From the NCBI GenBank assembly GCA_041744755.1, contig JBGTKC010000087.1, positions 1 through 64,000 of the forward strand: 64,000 nt of DNA. The letters run 5' to 3'. Of the stretch, positions 8,307 through 17,366 are shown piece after piece. Origin of the DNA: CALDTK01 sp041744755. GTDB lineage: Bacteria > Bacteroidota > Bacteroidia > Chitinophagales > Saprospiraceae. The position numbers and the translations under genes are program-made. The notes under the pieces are model-generated. The model saw only the letters and a list, made by a program, of their open reading frames with translations. It had not been told where the DNA came from and searched no databases. The stretch's first letter is position 1; every line of letters starts with the position of its first letter.

Positions 8307-9353
8307 ATGGCGTCTATGAAGTTAGGATACCTCTCCGCCGCGACGGCGATGCTCATCGGGATCGGGGCTTGCGGCGATGCTGCGGTGGCCACAGCTGGCG
8401 AACAGACAGAGGTCGCCGAGGCCCCTGCGCCGCAGCCACCAGGTCTCCCAGACGTAGACTTAGCCGTGACCCCGGCCACGGATGTCACGACCGAACCAGC
8501 GACCGTCACTACGGCCAGTCCTCCGGCTGGTCCTCTGGCTCCGGCACCGACTCTTGCCAGAAGTTCGACAAGTAACAAACCCAAGGCGACCCCTCCATCA
8601 ACTGACGCGACCGCCAGCGTACTATCCCCAACGGCTGTAACTAATCGGACGCCCGAGGTTGTCCCGACGAGAGCTGCCGCAGAGGAGGAACCCGCAGCGG
8701 AGTCAGGGGTGAAAGCTCCGTCACACGAGACGTTCGACGAGCTGCTGCAGAAATACGTGAGCAGCACCGGCGCAGTCAACTATGCGGGTTTGAAGGCCGA
8801 GCGAGCCAAGCTCGACGCTTACCTCACTACCCTCGGCCAGTCAACCCCTACGCAGGCCTGGTCGCGCGATGAGCGCCTGGCATACTGGATCAACGCCTAC
8901 AACGCGGCTACGATCCGCTTGATCCTCGATAACTATCCTTTGAAATCCATCCAGGATCTCGACGGCGGTAAGACGTGGGACGTCAAGCGCGTGAAGCTCG
9001 GCGCCGAGACCTACTCCCTCAACCAGATCGAAAACGACATCATCCGGCCGCGCTTCAAGGAGCCGCGGATTCACTTTGCGGTCAACTGTGCCGCGAAAGG
9101 GTGTCCGCCGCTGCGCAACGAGGCCTTCACCGCCGGTAAACTCGAACGGCAGTTGGCCGACCAGACCAAGAAGTTCGTCAACGACCCCCGCTACACCAAG
9201 GTCGACGACAACGCCGTCACGGTGTCCAAAATTTTCGACTGGTACGGCAGCGACTTTGCCGACGTAAAGGCTTTCATTGGTAAATACCGGAACGTTCCCG
9301 CGGGCGCAGCCCTCAAGTACAGCGACTACGATTGGTCCCTCAATAAAGCTTGA
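8307..9353 (+). CDS. DUF547 lipoprotein
   Basis: 348 residues. A lipoprotein signal peptide ends in IGIGAC (Cys at about residue 19, counted from the second ATG at 8316). A low-complexity Ala/Pro/Thr/Ser linker (about residues 30-140) leads to a DUF547 domain with the hallmarks LAYWINAYNAATIRLIL and HFAVNCAAKGCPPL, a conserved Cys/His set resembling thiol-peptidase folds. Activity of DUF547 proteins is not established. The start at 8307 (MASMKLG) or 8316 (MKLG) cannot be separated. The stop overlaps the start of the following FAD oxidoreductase gene as TTGA. Confidence 0.82.
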   Translation: MASMKLGYLSAATAMLIGIGACGDAAVATAGEQTEVAEAPAPQPPGLPDVDLAVTPATDVTTEPATVTTASPPAGPLAPAPTLARSSTSNKPKATPPSTDATASVLSPTAVTNRTPEVVPTRAAAEEEPAAESGVKAPSHETFDELLQKYVSSTGAVNYAGLKAERAKLDAYLTTLGQSTPTQAWSRDERLAYWINAYNAATIRLILDNYPLKSIQDLDGGKTWDVKRVKLGAETYSLNQIENDIIRPRFKEPRIHFAVNCAAKGCPPLRNEAFTAGKLERQLADQTKKFVNDPRYTKVDDNAVTVSKIFDWYGSDFADVKAFIGKYRNVPAGAALKYSDYDWSLNKA

Positions 9354-10603
9354 GCACCTTGGACGCCGACGTCATCGTCATCGGGGCCGGCGCGGCAGGA
9401 CTGGTCGCCGCACTGGCTCTGCGGAAAAAAGGGCTCACGCCGCTCGTGGTCGACTCCGCCGGTCACGTGGGTGGGCGCCTCGCCACCACCCACGAAGACG
9501 GCTTCACGTTCGATCACGGCTTCCAGGTGCTACAGACCGCTTACCCCACCGTGCGGCGGTGGCTGGACCTCGACTCGTTGGAGGTAGAAGCCTTCGAGCC
9601 CGGGGCCGAAGTGTTCTTGCCAAAGGGCAGGCGAAGTCTGCTGTCCGATCCCCTCCGCCGGCCTCGACACCTGCTGTCTAGCCTTCTGTCCCCGGTGGCG
9701 ACATTGGGGGACAAGTTGCTTACGCTAAAACTCGTCGCGTACCTGCGAACCCATAGCTCAGAGCGGATATTTGCGCTGCCTGAAGTGAGTACCTACGAGT
9801 TCCTCCGCGATTACGGATATAGTCAAAACTATATCGACAATTTCTTTCGACCGTTCTACGGCGGGATCTTTCTGGAACGAAATCTCGAGTCTTCGAGCCG
9901 GCTCTTCCTTTTTACGTTCAAGATGTTTGCCGAGGGGCAGGCGGTTTTGCCGAAAGGCGGAATCCAGGCCGTGGGCGAGCAGCTCGCGGATTCACTCGGG
10001 CGAGCGCACGTGAGCCTCGACAGCGAAGTGGTTGCTATCGATCAGAACGCCGTAACCCTTGCGGGAGGCCGCCGTCTGCTGGGCCGCGCAGTCATCGACA
10101 CGCGACCTAGCAGGCGAGATTTGGCTACAGGATGGAAGTCGACAGTAGTGGTCTACCTCGAGGCCGGTATCCACTCACTGCGTCCGCGCACCTTGGGACT
10201 CGTGCCGGGAGGGTGTCCCGTCGGGATCATCACCGACCTGAGTGAAGTTCAGGCGAGTTATGCGCCTTCCGGCAAAACACTCCTCTCGGCCTCGCTCCAA
10301 GCGCCGCTGGGGCGGTCATTTGAATTTTACGTTGAAGAGGTCCGCAAGTCGATGGCACCGTGGTTGCGCGAGGAGATGGCTACTTGGCGCCCACTGCGGC
10401 ACGTCGAAGTCGCGATGGCCCTGCCCGGGGGCCAACACGTGAGGTGGGAGGTCGCGCCGGCAGCTTTAATTCGGGAGGGAACTGTAATGGCTGGGGATGC
10501 GACCCTTGCCCCCAGCCTTCACCACGCGATGCGCTCCGGCGAATTGGCCGCGGAAGCCGTTTGCGAGCTCTTAGCTCACCGGACCGCCCTTCATCAGGTT
10601 TAG
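9350..10603 (+). CDS. FAD-dependent amine oxidase/phytoene desaturase-like oxidoreductase
   Basis: 417 residues. The N-terminus has the dinucleotide-binding motif VIVIGAGAAGLVAALAL followed by a second FAD contact region GHVGGRLAT, as in NAD(P)-binding Rossmann-like/protoporphyrinogen oxidase and phytoene desaturase relatives. The C-terminus has the FAD-binding GDATLAPSLHHAMRSGELAAEAV. Start is a TTG (9350) overlapping the DUF547 stop, giving MSTLDADVIVIG; no ATG fits as well. The substrate cannot be told from sequence; carotenoid-type polyenes are one possibility. Confidence 0.8.
   Translation: MSTLDADVIVIGAGAAGLVAALALRKKGLTPLVVDSAGHVGGRLATTHEDGFTFDHGFQVLQTAYPTVRRWLDLDSLEVEAFEPGAEVFLPKGRRSLLSDPLRRPRHLLSSLLSPVATLGDKLLTLKLVAYLRTHSSERIFALPEVSTYEFLRDYGYSQNYIDNFFRPFYGGIFLERNLESSSRLFLFTFKMFAEGQAVLPKGGIQAVGEQLADSLGRAHVSLDSEVVAIDQNAVTLAGGRRLLGRAVIDTRPSRRDLATGWKSTVVVYLEAGIHSLRPRTLGLVPGGCPVGIITDLSEVQASYAPSGKTLLSASLQAPLGRSFEFYVEEVRKSMAPWLREEMATWRPLRHVEVAMALPGGQHVRWEVAPAALIREGTVMAGDATLAPSLHHAMRSGELAAEAVCELLAHRTALHQV
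9944..9958 (+). repeat. GTTTT hairpin motif copy, GCC-GAAA-GGC
   Basis: Reads GTTTTGCCGAAAGGC, sense within the FAD oxidoreductase gene (coding VLPKG). Confidence 0.75.
10264..10278 (-). repeat. GTTTT hairpin motif copy, GCC-GGAA-GGC
   Basis: Reads GTTTTGCCGGAAGGC on the minus strand, antisense within the FAD oxidoreductase gene (coding PSGKT). Confidence 0.75.
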
Positions 10604-10659
10604 CTTGACCGGTGCGTGGCTGATTGGAGACATGCGTCATTTACGTCGCCACAAACACG

Positions 10660-10694
10660 AAGGCCACCCCCGCTCCAAGAGCAGGGGTGGCCTT
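10660..10694. terminator. Hairpin terminator between convergent genes
   Basis: A 15-bp stem with one mismatch (AAGGCCACCCCCGCT paired with AGCAGGGGTGGCCTT) and a 5-nt loop lies between the convergent FAD oxidoreductase and LysM genes. AA on the left and TT on the right flank the stem, so it could act for both directions; the T-tracts are short. Confidence 0.7.
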
Positions 10695-10716
10695 ACGAAG
10701 GCAATGCGCGGCTTGC

Positions 10717-11208
10717 TTACATCTTCGGGATCCGGAGCATCTGCCCGGGGTAGATCTTATCGGGATCCTTCAGCATAGGCTTATTGGCCTCGAAGATCTG
10801 GCTGTACTTCATCGGGTCACCGTAGAACTGCTTCGAGATTTTAGACAGGGAGTCCCCGCTCTTAACCTCGTAGAATTCCGCTTCGGGCGCGGGCGTCACC
10901 ACGGTGAGGCGGTCGTCCACCGAGGCGATCCCGGTTACGTTGCCGAGGGCAAGGATGAGCTTCTCGCGATGCTCCTGCTGCTGGACTTGGCCGTAGATCG
11001 TCACCTTATCGCCATCCACGTTCAGGTCCATATTTTGGATTGGGATCCCGGTGGAGTCGATGACGCTACGCATTGCGACCCCGCGCTGGCGCTCGAGGTT
11101 TTCCACTGAGGCTTTGTCATTGGCGGCGGCTGCAGTGATTGCGGCCTCGTCATTGTCTTTACCGAAGATCTTGGCTCCAGCGTTCTTGAGGAATGAAAAT
11201 ACGCCCAT
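10717..11208 (-). CDS. BON-LysM protein (YgaU/LysM type)
   Basis: 163 residues starting at MGVFSFLKNAGAKIFG; a longer in-frame ATG at 11511 extends into the secDF leader and gives no sensible sequence. A BON domain (about residues 35-105, with MDLNVDGDKVTIYGQV) is followed by a LysM domain (about 112-160, with YEVKSGDSLSKISKQFYGD and DKIYPGQMLRIP). Relatives bind peptidoglycan or, in E. coli YgaU/Kbp, potassium. There is no clear signal peptide, consistent with the cytoplasmic YgaU type. Divergent from secDF. Confidence 0.85.
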   Translation of the reverse strand: MGVFSFLKNAGAKIFGKDNDEAAITAAAANDKASVENLERQRGVAMRSVIDSTGIPIQNMDLNVDGDKVTIYGQVQQQEHREKLILALGNVTGIASVDDRLTVVTPAPEAEFYEVKSGDSLSKISKQFYGDPMKYSQIFEANKPMLKDPDKIYPGQMLRIPKM

Positions 11209-11455
11209 GGTCGTAGGGAGGGTTTGGTGTTGAGGTAGGTGGGTGGGTCGTCGACTGCGGCCGCGTTCCGCCACGTGAAGAAGGTCTTCCGGCCCCGCGG
11301 TGTTCACCGACGGTCGCCGGCGTGACACACTGGGAGACCCCGGTGAACAAAACCCGATTCGGCATCCACCGGGGCCGTGTATCTTCGCGCCGCTTTTCGC
11401 GTAAGGCTCCATGGCGGACCCGTGGGCCGTATTTATTTCAGTAAAACGTTCGTCT

Positions 11456-14400
11456 ATGCAAGGGAAAGGGATCGTGAGGTTTTTCCTCATCCTACTTACC
11501 GTCATCTGCATCTATCAGTTGTTCTTCTTTGTCCCGGCCAACCGGGTCGAGTCGGACGCCGCAGCTTACGCAGAAACCCAGGTGGGCGCAGACCTTGGCG
11601 AGGTTGCGGCGACGCGGCAGTACAACGACGCCTACCGTTTTTACCTCGACTCCATGTCTGGGGAGAATGTGTGGTCCCTGCTGGGGATCCGGGACTACAC
11701 CTACACCGACGTCAAAGAGCAGCAGATCAAGCTCGGGCTCGACCTGCGCGGAGGGATGTCGGCCGTGATGCAGGTTGACTTGCGCAGCTTCTTAGAGAAT
11801 TTAAGCGGCAGAAACGAGGATCCTGTCTTCGTCGCTGCGCTCGACAAGGCCGACGTCGGCCTCGAGAACGCACAAGAGGACTACATCACGCTCTTCACCG
11901 ACGCATTCCTCGCCGGTGCGGGCGACCGCACGCTCGCTTCCATCTTCAGCGACGCCGAGCAAATGAAGGAGCGCGAAATCACCTTCCAGTCCAGCAATGG
12001 CGAGGTAGCCAGGGCCTTGCGCGACCTCGCGGACGAGACCGTGAATACGACATACACGATGCTGCGCCAGCGCATCGACCGCACCGGCGTTATCCAACCG
12101 AACATCACGCTCGACGAGAGCCGCGATTTGATCATCGTGGAGATGCCCGGGGTCGACAACCCGGAGCGGATGCGGGGCGTGCTCACCAAGGCAGCGGCCC
12201 TTGACTTCTACGATGTCTACACCAACGGCGAAAACAGCATTCTGCAAGGTCTACTCGCCGCCAATGAGAGCCTCAAAGGAGGGGACTCGACTGTGGTAAA
12301 AAGCGAAGCCTACACCCTGACCAACGTGTATGAGGTCGACGATCTCGGCAACGTCGACTCCACCAGGATCGCCAGGGTAGACACGACCCGCGAAAGCGAC
12401 ATCGCCAGTGCCGGACCTCTCTTCAGCCTCATGCAGCCCGTTGACCCTTCCCAGGGCGTTAGCGCCACCGTGGGCTACGTGGCGAAGGCCAATAAGTCTG
12501 CCCTCAAGGCCATGATCGAGCGGGAGGCCTTCTACAAGTCCTTCGGGAGTGACGTCAAGTTTGCCGTCGGACAGAAGCCCCTACTCGACGCCAACGAATC
12601 GTCTACCGGGGTTTTCCCAGTTTACGCACTGAGGCTCGAGCCCGACGGCGAGCCGGCGCTCAGCGGCACTGAGATCGCCGAGGCCGACCAGAGCATCGAT
12701 GTCAACAACGGAGGTCAGGTCGAGGTAAACATCACGATGAACCCGGAGGGCGCCCGTAAGTGGGCCGAAATCACGAGCCGCAACGTCGGTAAGCAATTCG
12801 CTATCGTGCTCGACAACGAAGTGATCAGCGCGCCAAATATCAACGAACCCATCACTGGGGGACGCTCCCGCATCTCGGGCGGCTTCACAGTGCAGGAGGC
12901 GCAGGACCTCGCTTCCAATCTCGAGGTTGGTCGCCTTCCCGCTGAAACGCGCATCATTCAGGAGAGCGTCGTCGGACCAACCCTCGGTAAGGAGAATATC
13001 CGTAGCTCCATGATTGCGCTGGCCTCGGGCTTCGTGCTCGTCATGGTGTTCATGGCGTTGTACTACTCAGGCGCCGGGGTCGTGTCGGTAATCGCCCTGC
13101 TCGCTAACGTATTCTTTATCTTCGGTGCGCTGTCCAGCTTCGGCACCGTCCTCACGCTACCTGGCATAGCCGGCATCGTGCTTACGATAGGTATGGCAGT
13201 GGATGCCAACGTGATCATCTACGAGCGCATCCGTGAGGAGCTGCGGGCCGGCAAGCCGTCGATCGTCGCGATCAAGGACGGGTTCAATCAGTCGCTCTCC
13301 GCAATCATCGACGCCAACGTCACCACCTTGCTCACCGCGCTGGTGCTCAACTATTGGGGTCTCGGTCCGATTAAAGGCTTTGCGGTCGTGCTGATCATCG
13401 GCATTTTCACTTCGCTCTTTACTGCCGTGCTCGTCACCCGGCTCATTTTCGACTGGCGCACCGACTCCGGCAAGGGCATCGGCTTCTCGAACACTTGGTC
13501 CGAGTCGCTGCTGGACAACATCAATATTGACTGGATGGGGAAACGTAAAATCGCTTACGCTATCTCTACCGGGCTAATCGTGATCAGCCTCATCTCCATC
13601 TTCACACGCGGATTTGACCTCGGCGTGGATTTCAAAGGTGGCCGGAGTTACAATGTGGAATTCGTCAATGCGGACGTCTCGCGTGATGCGTTAGCGGACG
13701 CTCTCAGCGCCGCTTTCGAGGGCCAGAGCACGGTCGTGAAAAGTGTCGACGGAACCAAGACCTACAACGTCACGACGAGCTATAACATCGACAACAACTC
13801 CACCGAGGCCGATTCGCTCGTACAGCTCGCGCTGTACAATGGCGTCGCCAACGTGCAGCCCGGCATCGATCAAACTGCCTTCGGAACTGCCGATCAGGTT
13901 GGTTCGACCCGGATCGTGAGTTCGGCCAAGGTCGGTCCGACCATCGCCGATGACATTCGAGACTCTTCCTTCAAGGCCGGAATTGTCGCCCTGATCCTGA
14001 TTTTTTTCTACCTCTTCGTGCGCTTCAGTCGCTGGGAGTTTTCGTTGGGGGCAGTCGCGGCCCTCTTCCACGACGTCATCATCGTGCTCGGGATCTTCTC
14101 CCTATTCCAGGGGATTCTGCCTTTCTCGCTCGAGGTCGAACAGGCCTTTATTGCGGCCATCCTTACCGTGATCGGCTATTCGGTCAACGACACGGTGATC
14201 GTGTTCGACCGGATTAGGGAGTTCATCAACACCTACACCGGTCGCTCGAAGGAAGAGGTGTTCAATATGGCCATCAATACCACGCTCAACCGCACGCTCA
14301 TTACCTCGGCCACGACGCTTATCGTGGTGCTAATCTTGTTCCTAGCCGGTGGCGGATCGATTCGCGGCTTCGCCTTTGCGATCCTCTGCGGCATCACCGT

Positions 14401-14515
14401 AGGTACCTATTCGTCGATCTTCATCGCCTCGGCGCTTGTCAACGACACGATGAAAGATATCAACACCAAGAAGTCAGTTGCCGTAACCACGGAAGAGCCA
14501 CTAGCCGTGGCATAA
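11456..14515 (+). CDS. secDF: Fused protein translocase subunit SecDF
   Basis: 1019 residues from the ATG at 11456 (MQGKGIVRFFLILLTVI). The SecD half has the first membrane helix, a large periplasmic P1 domain (about 40-520) and the motif GIVLTIGMAVDANVIIYERI. The SecF half starts near KRKIAYAISTGLIV, has the second periplasmic domain, and contains SVNDTVIVFDRIREF. Fusion of SecD and SecF with about 12 helices is usual in Bacteroidota. The complex uses the proton gradient to pull proteins out of SecYEG. No copy of the dispersed hairpin motif lies in its 3 kb. Confidence 0.95.
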   Translation: MQGKGIVRFFLILLTVICIYQLFFFVPANRVESDAAAYAETQVGADLGEVAATRQYNDAYRFYLDSMSGENVWSLLGIRDYTYTDVKEQQIKLGLDLRGGMSAVMQVDLRSFLENLSGRNEDPVFVAALDKADVGLENAQEDYITLFTDAFLAGAGDRTLASIFSDAEQMKEREITFQSSNGEVARALRDLADETVNTTYTMLRQRIDRTGVIQPNITLDESRDLIIVEMPGVDNPERMRGVLTKAAALDFYDVYTNGENSILQGLLAANESLKGGDSTVVKSEAYTLTNVYEVDDLGNVDSTRIARVDTTRESDIASAGPLFSLMQPVDPSQGVSATVGYVAKANKSALKAMIEREAFYKSFGSDVKFAVGQKPLLDANESSTGVFPVYALRLEPDGEPALSGTEIAEADQSIDVNNGGQVEVNITMNPEGARKWAEITSRNVGKQFAIVLDNEVISAPNINEPITGGRSRISGGFTVQEAQDLASNLEVGRLPAETRIIQESVVGPTLGKENIRSSMIALASGFVLVMVFMALYYSGAGVVSVIALLANVFFIFGALSSFGTVLTLPGIAGIVLTIGMAVDANVIIYERIREELRAGKPSIVAIKDGFNQSLSAIIDANVTTLLTALVLNYWGLGPIKGFAVVLIIGIFTSLFTAVLVTRLIFDWRTDSGKGIGFSNTWSESLLDNINIDWMGKRKIAYAISTGLIVISLISIFTRGFDLGVDFKGGRSYNVEFVNADVSRDALADALSAAFEGQSTVVKSVDGTKTYNVTTSYNIDNNSTEADSLVQLALYNGVANVQPGIDQTAFGTADQVGSTRIVSSAKVGPTIADDIRDSSFKAGIVALILIFFYLFVRFSRWEFSLGAVAALFHDVIIVLGIFSLFQGILPFSLEVEQAFIAAILTVIGYSVNDTVIVFDRIREFINTYTGRSKEEVFNMAINTTLNRTLITSATTLIVVLILFLAGGGSIRGFAFAILCGITVGTYSSIFIASALVNDTMKDINTKKSVAVTTEEPLAVA

Positions 14516-14537
14516 TCGCCAAGTGTAGTACCCCTGG

Positions 14538-14552
14538 GGCATTCGCCAAAAC
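14538..14552 (-). repeat. Variant GTTTT hairpin motif, GGC-GAAT-GCC
   Basis: Reads GTTTTGGCGAATGCC on the minus strand between secDF and ggt. The loop is GAAT rather than GNAA. Its TTTT directly follows the terminator stem of ggt. Confidence 0.5.
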
Positions 14553-14588
14553 GAAACGGCGGCGAGTCATCGACGCGCCGCCGTTTCG
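14552..14588 (-). terminator. Rho-independent-type terminator of ggt (and possibly secDF)
   Basis: A perfect 13-bp inverted repeat, CGAAACGGCGGCG and CGCCGCCGTTTCG, with an 11-nt loop lies between convergent secDF and ggt. On the minus strand it is followed at once by TTTT, the T-tract expected for ggt termination; that tract comes from the neighbouring hairpin-motif variant. Confidence 0.75.
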
Positions 14589-14667
14589 GTGTGTGGCTGT
14601 GCTAGACCCGGTAAGAAAAAGATCGTCATTCTTACATTCTACACAGGTGTCATCGGTATAGCACGCC

Positions 14668-16368
14668 TCAATATCCGCTAGCCGAATCATCCGGGCTGCG
14701 AATGTCGCCCACGCCCGTGAGCGTTGCTCCCTGAATCTCGACGGCCTTGATCCGCCCGATGCTCTGAGCCGTGCGGAAGACGTGTCCGCGCTGCTCGAGT
14801 TCGCTGCGGACGCGCGCGCTCAAGGTGTTTGGTTCTATCACTACCTCATCGGGCAACCACTGATGATGCAGCCGGGGCCTGTTCACGGCATCCTCGAGCG
14901 TCATCCCGAGCACTAGATCGTTTAGGATAACTTGAAGAACAGCGGTGATGATGGTCGAGCCTCCTGGACTCCCCAGCACCAGTACGGACTTTCCATCTTT
15001 TTTGACAATCGTTGGCGTCATGCTCGAGAGCATCCGTTTGGCCGGGGCGATCGCGTTGGCCTCACCGCCGACGAGCCCGAACTGATTGGGGACCCCCGGC
15101 TTTGCACTGAAGTCGTCCATCTCGTTGTTGAGGAAGAAGCCTCCGACGCGCGACCACGTTTTGCATCCGAAATTTCCGTTCAGCGTCGTGGTAATAGAGA
15201 CGGCGTTCCCCTGGGCGTCAACGATACTCGTGTGCGTGGTTTCGTACACCTCGCGCTTTTGCGCGGCCAGTGCCAGGCCGCTATCGGTCGCGGAGTCGAG
15301 TCGGAAGGTGGACCACTTCCCGGACAGGTAGCTCGGTGACGTCAGGGAGTCGGTGGGGACGCTCACGAAGTCGGGATCGCCGAGAAATTCGGCGCGGTCC
15401 TCGTAGGCGCGACGCATGGCCTCGATGACGAGGTGGTAGTAGGCCGCAGTATCGGCGGCTATCGTAGCCTTCAGGTCGTACTCTTCCAGGAGGCCGAACA
15501 TCTGGGCCAGGGCGACCCCCCCGCTGCTCGGAGGGGGCATGCTGTACACCGTGTATCCTTTATAGTCAAACTCAATGGGCTTGCGGAACACCGTCTGGTA
15601 GGCTTCCAGGTCCGCGGTTGTCCACGTGCCACCCCGCTCCCGGACCTCTGCGCTTAGCCTTTCGGCAAAATCGCCACTGTAGAAATAGCTCGGCCCGGCG
15701 CTCGCGATCGAGTCGAGGGTATTGGCCAGCGTGGTTTGAACGAGTAAATCGCCGGGTCGCCAGGGGCTGGCACGGACGAACGGAAACTCGAAGCCGTTTT
15801 GCTCCACAAATTGCTCCCTGTAGGTGTTCAGCCTGGCTGCCTCTTCGGCGCTCACGGGGTAACCCTTGCGGGCCAGCCTGATTGCAGGCTGTAGGAGGCG
15901 AGACCAATCTTTCAGTCGCGAGGCGTAGGTGTAGGCGAGCCACATGCCGTCCACCGTGCCCGGGATCCCGGCGGCTAAGGGACCAGCCAGGCTTTTGCTC
16001 GGGTGCACACTTCCATCCTCGAGCAGATACATGTCCCGCGACGAACTGGCTGGGGCGCGCTCACGGTAGTCCAAAGTCCTCACGGCGTCCTCCGCCGGCG
16101 CATTCACCCAGAAGCCGCCGCCACCCAGATTGCCTGCGCGCGGACACACCACGGCGAGCGCGAATTGACTCGCGATGGCCGCGTCGGCCGCGCTGCCACC
16201 GACCTTCAGGATATCCCGCCCCACCTGACTCGCGAGGGGATGCTCCGTGACCACCATCCCCTGCTCACCGCGAACGACCTTGGTAGAAGTGTAGGTGGTT
16301 TTGGCGCAAGCTGTAAATAGGAAAGACAGGCACAAAACCGTATAACGGGCTGTATTAATCAAAACCAT
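14668..16368 (-). CDS. ggt: Gamma-glutamyltransferase lipoprotein
   Basis: 566 residues. A lipoprotein signal peptide ends FLFTAC (Cys about residue 21). The precursor contains the autoprocessing site ETTHTS with the nucleophile Thr at about residue 377, giving a large subunit and a small subunit of about 190 residues. The substrate-binding GGNLG-type region (RAGNLGGGGFWVN) and the oxyanion GSPGGSTI are present. It cleaves gamma-glutamyl bonds of glutathione and related peptides at the cell envelope. Length is normal for the family. Confidence 0.93.
   Translation of the reverse strand: MVLINTARYTVLCLSFLFTACAKTTYTSTKVVRGEQGMVVTEHPLASQVGRDILKVGGSAADAAIASQFALAVVCPRAGNLGGGGFWVNAPAEDAVRTLDYRERAPASSSRDMYLLEDGSVHPSKSLAGPLAAGIPGTVDGMWLAYTYASRLKDWSRLLQPAIRLARKGYPVSAEEAARLNTYREQFVEQNGFEFPFVRASPWRPGDLLVQTTLANTLDSIASAGPSYFYSGDFAERLSAEVRERGGTWTTADLEAYQTVFRKPIEFDYKGYTVYSMPPPSSGGVALAQMFGLLEEYDLKATIAADTAAYYHLVIEAMRRAYEDRAEFLGDPDFVSVPTDSLTSPSYLSGKWSTFRLDSATDSGLALAAQKREVYETTHTSIVDAQGNAVSITTTLNGNFGCKTWSRVGGFFLNNEMDDFSAKPGVPNQFGLVGGEANAIAPAKRMLSSMTPTIVKKDGKSVLVLGSPGGSTIITAVLQVILNDLVLGMTLEDAVNRPRLHHQWLPDEVVIEPNTLSARVRSELEQRGHVFRTAQSIGRIKAVEIQGATLTGVGDIRSPDDSASGY
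15658..15671 (-). repeat. TTTT hairpin motif copy, GCC-GAAA-GGC
   Basis: Reads TTTTGCCGAAAGGC on the minus strand, preceded by A instead of G; sense within ggt (coding DFAER). Confidence 0.65.
16298..16312 (+). repeat. Variant GTTTT hairpin motif, GGC-GCAA-GCT
   Basis: Reads GTTTTGGCGCAAGCT; the outer stem pair is G-T, a wobble in RNA. Antisense in the ggt signal peptide region (coding ACAKT). Confidence 0.55.
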
Positions 16369-16421
16369 GATATTACTTTTTCTTGGAGCGCGATTTGATC
16401 AGATCGTCAGGAAAGGTAAAA

Positions 16422-16965
16422 CTATGCTTCGTCGGTTGCATACCTGCGCGGACGCCATCTCGGCAGTGCCTCTCTACGCGCAAGACCTGTTGCTCAATTT
16501 CGACAAACCCGTCGAGGTCGCCGGGTACGCAAGCGGTGTCGCCGTGGAGTGGAAGGTTAACGACCACTGCCAGGGGAATTATTTCGTAATGCTACGCCAC
16601 AATAATTGATGCGAGCAGGCTGTCGCGAGAATGCAGCCCCACCGTGATTCACCGGCTGGACCCCTACCTCGTAGCGCTACACCAATGCGACGCTGCTCCA
16701 CCCTAAGCTGGCGTTCCGAGCCCGCGTTGTGTTGGTGTATGGCCTCTACGCCGACGGAGACTGGCTGTCCGCCGATCGCGCGAATTGCACCCGGACGCGG
16801 GTCTTGCGAGCTCCGACCGAGAGCGTCTCGCGCGACTCCACATCTTGCTCGACAGCGACGATTCGCACGGCGCGACCATTCGGATCCGAACCCTCCGCGA
16901 AGTCCAGCTAGTTGTCTACGAGCGCGACATTGGTGAAGATGTTAACGTGCCAGAGAACGACTAAT
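16422..16965 (+). pseudogene. Decayed T9SS-sorted secreted protein gene
   Basis: Three coding-like fragments lie in different plus frames. The first (16422-16609) starts MLRRLHTCADA and reaches DLLLNFDKPVEV, GVAVEWKVNDHCQGNYFV before a stop. The second (about 16700-16790) has RVVLVYGLYADGDWLSADRA. The third (about 16790-16964) has DSHGATIRIRTLREVQLVVY followed by ERDIGEDVNVPEND and a stop. Together they follow the order of a secreted Bacteroidota protein with a type A T9SS sorting domain (VxWxV...C.GN.FV, DGDW.SA, then the beta-strand tail). At least two frame breaks separate them and the tail ends early. Sequencing errors could mimic this; decay is the simpler reading. Confidence 0.5.
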
Positions 16966-17109
16966 GAAGTCGGCCCACCACGTACACAGCGTCGAAACCT
17001 ACGGCTCCAACGCCGTCCTAGAGTCGCATGTCCGCGCCGAGGCTGCTTTTCCAGACGTCGGTCGCGCGCCGCATATCCCACTTTGGTTTGACGGAGCAAG
17101 CGGGCGAAT

Positions 17110-17300
17110 GAGCTGGATGTCGACTTTCAGGGCATATATTTTAAGGAAGTACTCATATAATACAGAATAAATTACCGTTGTGAGAATAGATGTTGTTTCG
17201 AATGTATGGATGTTAATGTGCATACATAGATTCAAACATGTACTAGGTTTGCGTCGCTATAAGAAATTAAGTCTTCGTTCGTCCGTTCGTTAAGATAGCG
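17110..17300. other. AT-rich island upstream of mltA
   Basis: From about 17110 to 17290 the GC content drops to roughly one third (about 34% over 17161-17280, counted by hand) against about 60% around it. A TAnnTTTG-type -7 box, TAGGTTTG, sits at 17244-17251, about 116 bp before the mltA start. No protein of note is encoded. It may be the mltA promoter region, a scar of lost mobile DNA, or both. Confidence 0.5.
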
Positions 17301-17366
17301 TGCGACGCATCTGGAGCGCCGGTGACCCAGCGCCGGCTCATATGTCAAGGGCTTACGCCAGAACCT

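Noticed and set aside
11209..11455. Possible structured RNA (SRP RNA or riboswitch) upstream of secDF
   Set aside because: An 8-bp inverted repeat (GTTCACCG at 11302, CGGTGAAC at 11341) exists, but the SRP GGAAG-type core and known riboswitch signatures are missing.
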